Assembly (NCBI GenBank): GCA_938074205.1
Contig: CALJES010000013.1
Span: 1 to 64,000, forward strand
Reading direction: 5' to 3'
Length of the DNA: 64,000 nucleotides
Source: an uncultured bacterium
Lineage (GTDB): Bacteria > Armatimonadota > UBA5829
Below, piece after piece: positions 60,803 through 64,000 of the stretch (position 1 is its first letter; every line of letters begins with the position of its first letter). The position numbers were made by a program, and so were the translations under genes. A model generated the notes under the pieces. The model made no database searches. It was not told where the DNA came from and worked only from the letters and a program-made list of their open reading frames with translations.

Positions 60803-62878
60803 CTATGATATTGGTATGGCCGGGCTTGCGATGCCCAAGAGCCCCGAGAGAAGCGCCCAGATGATCCCCGTCGCGAACTCGCCAAGTATAAGCCCCAAGA
60901 AGAACGGCCGGAAGTTGCGATAGGTAGTTGCACCCCCGTAGCGCAGTATCAGCGCCTTCACAAGCCAGCCCACGAAGAATGAACTCCAATACACGATCGC
61001 AGGCCAAGCACATCCGATCGCATACCCCAATGGATGAAACGGCCACCACCAAAACCGAGCGCGCATCGCATAAAGGAAAAACGTGAATATAAGCCCCACT
61101 GCAAACCACAAAGGAGCGCGGTAGTCGAAGTAAGGCACCTTCCGAAGAAGGATTCCAGTAGATTCATCAAAATACAAGCGGGGGTTAGCCATAAAAAACC
61201 AAGAGTTCAGCCGCAATCCGCCATATGTATAGATTATCCGCAGCTGGATAATCGAAGCCACAAAAGCCGCGATAACGATCGAGACTAAAACCCCTACGGC
61301 AACGCACCTTTTTCGTGCCCCGACAAGGTCTGCCCCTTTCATGCTGTCCATAAATGCAGGCATCACGTTTCGAGGGTCGCGCATAAAAATGCCATTCAGA
61401 AAGGCAATTATTGTAAGATTTTGAGCCCCGAGCGCTGCCTTGGGAGCCGCGACTGCCCAAAGATCCAGCGGCCTAAACACTGGCTGGAGCATCAGAAGCC
61501 CCACTTCTGCTACGAACCGAGTCAGAACAAGCATGACTACCAGCACAAAAGAACCCACCATAAAGGCACCAACTAACACGTTCAGTCCGGCCCCTTTTAA
61601 CCAGAGCAGCATTAGCAGAAATGAAACAATTGCGCCCAGAAACGCTGTGCGGTAGGTCATATATTCATCGCTGTCGACCGCTACCGCGGAATCGGCGGAG
61701 TCGCTCGAAACACCCGGATTCGACCTTAACGCGTGCCAAACTCGCCTTGCCACCGCCCGCAGGTGCGGCCTCGCCAACCAGAAAAGGCTTATCGCGATCG
61801 CAACGAACGCGCCAGTCGATTGATACGCTTGATAAAACCTTGTCCCGCCGTAAAGAGGCGCTTGGTCGAGGTGGTATCCAAGGTAGAGAGCAATGAAGTC
61901 CTGAAAACGGAAGAAAAACAGAAAGAACCACATACTGAATGAGACATCCAGCGGCAGCAGATAGGCAAAGCCGATGATCGAAAATGACAAAACTAGAAAA
62001 GTAACGATCATCTCGTTCCAAGGTTTTGTCACGAAAAGCTGGTTCAGAATTAGCCAAGTCGGCAGCTGAGGGACGCTTGGCACCGATCGGTGCAGACCGT
62101 TCATCGAGTGAATGACAAGAGGAATAGCGAAACCTATCCACATTGCCTTGTTGCGCACAAAGGACCTGGATGATTCCTCGCTGACCAGCTCCATGGGAAG
62201 CTGTACCAAGGGGAAGCTGAGCTTTTCGTTATCCACCCACTGCCGCCGAAAGAGCGTAGCTACGCACGCCATCATAAAAAACAAAAGAAACGCAAATACA
62301 AGCCAGGCAGCCAACGGCTTGACCCACAGATTCCACGGAACCTGTTCTCCTACCCTCAGCCCTTCGTAGAATCGAACAGCAACCCACTGGCGCTCAGGTC
62401 CCTCCGGATCCCACGGCACCAACCACGACGGAATGTGCTTATAGAAAAGGCTACTCCACAAACGGTCCTGGGGGTTTGCAAAATAGTTGATTCCTATCAG
62501 GTTCGGAAGGAGCTGTGTCATCAGTCCAAACGACGAAATGAGCGCAGCACACACCAACATAAAGTAGATAACAGCCAACTCAGACGAGCTAAGGCCTAAC
62601 CTGCGAGATATGCGTCTGACTAGGGCATTTGCAAGCAGAACTACAATGAGGACACAAATTGCCCCCGGAGGCATGTGAGTCGCGCCCAGAAGGATTGCAT
62701 CTATGCTGCCGCCGCGGCTGGCAATCAGCTCAGAAAACGCGACTATAAGGCATACCCCTATAACGGCTAGAACCCCAACCAGATATGCCCGCAGCCTTAC
62801 ACCAACGGTGCCGCTGCCTTCTCTCTCACCGGTACTACTGCATTTGAAAGACTGAATTGAAGACTGTCGAAAATCCAC
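60803..62878 (-). CDS. DUF6785/OPT-like polytopic membrane protein
   Basis: This is a large polytopic membrane protein of about 690 residues, with roughly 12-14 hydrophobic segments. ELAVIYFMLVCAALISSFGL near residue 100, QWVDNEKLSFPLVQLPMEL near 210, and LLMLQPVFRPLDLWAV near 490 match the DUF6785 and DUF6784 families, which are remotely like oligopeptide transporters. The start is uncertain. A TTG at 62905 overlaps a perfect TATAAT (62895-62900 on the minus strand), so I prefer the GTG at 62878 near the predicted transcript start. A Ser/Asp-rich loop (SSDSADSAVAVDSD) lies near 400. It may import a product of the exoenzyme encoded downstream. Confidence 0.75.
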   Translation of the reverse strand: MDFRQSSIQSFKCSSTGEREGSGTVGVRLRAYLVGVLAVIGVCLIVAFSELIASRGGSIDAILLGATHMPPGAICVLIVVLLANALVRRISRRLGLSSSELAVIYFMLVCAALISSFGLMTQLLPNLIGINYFANPQDRLWSSLFYKHIPSWLVPWDPEGPERQWVAVRFYEGLRVGEQVPWNLWVKPLAAWLVFAFLLFFMMACVATLFRRQWVDNEKLSFPLVQLPMELVSEESSRSFVRNKAMWIGFAIPLVIHSMNGLHRSVPSVPQLPTWLILNQLFVTKPWNEMIVTFLVLSFSIIGFAYLLPLDVSFSMWFFLFFFRFQDFIALYLGYHLDQAPLYGGTRFYQAYQSTGAFVAIAISLFWLARPHLRAVARRVWHALRSNPGVSSDSADSAVAVDSDEYMTYRTAFLGAIVSFLLMLLWLKGAGLNVLVGAFMVGSFVLVVMLVLTRFVAEVGLLMLQPVFRPLDLWAVAAPKAALGAQNLTIIAFLNGIFMRDPRNVMPAFMDSMKGADLVGARKRCVAVGVLVSIVIAAFVASIIQLRIIYTYGGLRLNSWFFMANPRLYFDESTGILLRKVPYFDYRAPLWFAVGLIFTFFLYAMRARFWWWPFHPLGYAIGCAWPAIVYWSSFFVGWLVKALILRYGGATTYRNFRPFFLGLILGEFATGIIWALLSGLLGIASPAIPIS

Positions 62879-62894
62879 CTGTGCAATGGTAGTT

Positions 62895-62900
62895 ATTATA
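62895..62900 (-). promoter_or_regulatory. -10 element upstream of the DUF6785-like gene
   Basis: A perfect TATAAT on the minus strand, with only a weak T-rich stretch at the -35 position. Transcription would begin near 62888, ten bases before the proposed GTG. Confidence 0.4.
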
Positions 62901-62961
62901 CGCAATCGTAGATTAAGAAGAAAACCGGTATTTTTACCTACAAAGCAGCGGCTCCGAGTCC

Positions 62962-62990
62962 TTGACTGACGGAAAAACCTGGGCTATATT
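62962..62990 (+). promoter_or_regulatory. Promoter of the PEP-CTERM gene
   Basis: TTGACT (62962-62967) and TATATT (62985-62990) are spaced by 17 bases. The transcript would have a leader of about 95 bases before the ATG at 63092. Confidence 0.7.
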
Positions 62991-63091
62991 TCCTACCGGA
63001 CTGGCTAGCTAGCTGCCGGGCAGCGAGTGTGCGGGGCCTGCCATCGCCGGCAGCAAACAAGCAACAATAAGAGAGGAAAGGAGGAACGATA

Positions 63092-63814
63092 ATGAGGCTT
63101 TGCGTATCTCTATGCGCGGCGCTTCTGCTGATCGCCAGCGCGGCGGCATGGTCGGCTCCAACGTATAGTTGGGAGCTGGCCGCATCATACGCCAACCTTT
63201 CGCGCCAGCCGTCAAGCGACGACATCATCCAGGGCAAGAATGTTTCCAACGGAGGCGCTGTAATCGAATACGGCGGTTTCCACTGGGCGTTCCCGGATCA
63301 GGCAGACGCGAAATACCTCACCGACGGCATCTACGGCGCCAACGTGCACTCGGTACTTCACGACTACATGTTCCCATCGCTCAAGATTAGATACGAATTC
63401 GACCCCACACCAGTTTGGGAGATCTTGAGCTTCGGCGGAAACTCTGACAAGAACGGTCGCGTATTCCAGAATGTGGACGTTGAGGTCAAGGTCGCAGGAG
63501 ACTGGTTCGAGATAGTCCACGAAGCGACAACCGGCCCTTACTATGTCCACAACGGCGGCCAGTGGGAAGCATCCCTGATCCGAATCTACGATGACAGCGG
63601 CGGTATGCTTCTCGACGGGCTTCCCATAGAGGGTGTTAGACTCACCTACTGGAGTCCCGACAATACGCAGGACTGGTTCCTTCCCCGCACGGAACCCAAC
63701 GCAATCTGCGCTAGTATAATCAAGGAGATAGACGTTATCGTCCCTGAGCCCGCCACTATGGTTGGTCTTCTGATCGGTGTAGGCGGCCTCTTGGCACGAC
63801 GACGAAGCAAGTAG
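63092..63814 (+). CDS. PEP-CTERM sorting-domain protein
   Basis: The 240-residue protein has a signal peptide (MRLCVSLCAALLLIASAAAW). A strand-rich middle (about 25-215) could be a galactose-binding-type sandwich (IEYGGFHWAFPDQADAKYL, VFQNVDVEVKVAGDWFEIV). The C-terminus is a textbook PEP-CTERM tail: VPEPATMVGLLIGVGGLLAR, then basic RRSK. Exosortase would cut near PEP and release the protein to the envelope or matrix. No exosortase gene is in the window. AAAGGAGG precedes the ATG. It is a single-gene unit with its own promoter and terminator. Confidence 0.9.
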   Translation: MRLCVSLCAALLLIASAAAWSAPTYSWELAASYANLSRQPSSDDIIQGKNVSNGGAVIEYGGFHWAFPDQADAKYLTDGIYGANVHSVLHDYMFPSLKIRYEFDPTPVWEILSFGGNSDKNGRVFQNVDVEVKVAGDWFEIVHEATTGPYYVHNGGQWEASLIRIYDDSGGMLLDGLPIEGVRLTYWSPDNTQDWFLPRTEPNAICASIIKEIDVIVPEPATMVGLLIGVGGLLARRRSK

Positions 63815-63827
63815 TCAAAGCTACCAA

Positions 63828-63868
63828 GGAAAGCCGTTCCGAGATAATGGGAACGGCTTTCCGATTTT
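63828..63868 (+). terminator. Intrinsic terminator after the PEP-CTERM gene
   Basis: GGAAAGCCGTTCC (63828-63840) and GGAACGGCTTTCC (63850-63862) form a perfect 13-bp stem with a nine-base loop, followed by GATTTTT. This is the only classic rho-independent terminator in the window. Confidence 0.92.
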
Positions 63869-64000
63869 TCGTCGGCAAGAGTGCTACATTACCGGATTAT
63901 GACCATCCAGGTTGGCTTATGCAGATGCATATTCTCGCTTCAAAGCGCGGGCAATGTGCGTCGACACGAGCCAAATAATCAAACGAATTATGAATTGGAG
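63869..64000. other. Right edge without identifiable gene
   Basis: The last 132 bases show no convincing reading frame, promoter or RNA gene. They could be the upstream region of a gene outside the window. Confidence 0.5.

Noticed and set aside
1-64000. CRISPR arrays, insertion sequences, prophage, rRNA and tRNA genes
   Set aside because: No regularly spaced repeats, transposase or integrase genes, phage structural genes or RNA gene signatures were seen by eye.

Overview
This is bacterial chromosome of roughly even GC content (my impression), densely coded on both strands, with frequent GTG and TTG starts, good Shine-Dalgarno sites and several near-consensus sigma-70 promoters. A diderm envelope is suggested by a predicted 1064-residue outer-membrane barrel, a PhnD lipoprotein, a PEP-CTERM protein and an RseB-like sensor. 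My best guess is an uncultured, possibly thermophilic member of the Armatimonadota or a nearby lineage. That guess rests on the mix of families (type IV pilin-like proteins ending in a DG motif, DUF6785-like membrane proteins, many URO-D-like methyltransferases, a bacterial archaeal-type chaperonin). No marker gene settles it.

Layout. 0-11.5 kb: the membrane arm of respiratory complex I (nuoHIJKLMN) starts at its own consensus promoter and runs without an obvious terminator into a DnaA_N-like protein, a pilin-like protein and a two-subunit class I fumarase. A convergent PAS-PAS-SpoIIE phosphatase closes the block. 13.5-19.9 kb: a tightly packed operon of thiol-redox and membrane genes (two tiny ORFs, two SurA-like/thioredoxin hybrids, CcdA, DUF169, a permease split into two half-genes, a 2[4Fe-4S] ferredoxin, a tandem UspA), closed by a strong inverted repeat. 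This is the best candidate here for an undescribed system. 20-30.5 kb: small membrane proteins, an NYN-domain protein, a URO-D-like methyltransferase, a repeat-bearing outer-membrane protein, and an ECF sigma factor with two zinc-finger anti-sigma-like proteins and an RseB-like protein.

30.5-48.4 kb: a phosphonate/phosphate-type ABC importer (phnDCE) and a sugar-type ABC importer. Three ABC permeases carry unusual extra modules: PhnE has an N-terminal membrane and Ig-like extension, the MalF-like permease is fused to its solute-binding protein, and the MalG-like permease has about 340 extra residues made of repeats between its first two membrane segments. A GH106-like rhamnosidase, a lone HicB-like protein, a DegT aminotransferase, a tandem amidohydrolase and a Zn/Cd P-type ATPase follow. 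48.4-52.8 kb: a LysM-SH3-NlpC/P60 hydrolase stands divergent to a group II/III (archaeal-type) chaperonin that overlaps grpE; a double GNAT protein follows. 52.8-64 kb: a second URO-D protein, an oligogalacturonate lyase, a secreted protein with an HDxGHR motif, a 1349-residue glycosidase-like exoprotein with a DUF6785-like membrane protein, and a PEP-CTERM protein with a textbook terminator.

Together the second half looks like a plant-polysaccharide (pectin/rhamnogalacturonan) foraging region: an importer without its own ATPase gene, a cytoplasmic rhamnosidase and an oligogalacturonate lyase. The first half holds energy metabolism and envelope redox control. I saw no rRNA, tRNA, CRISPR array, insertion sequence or prophage.
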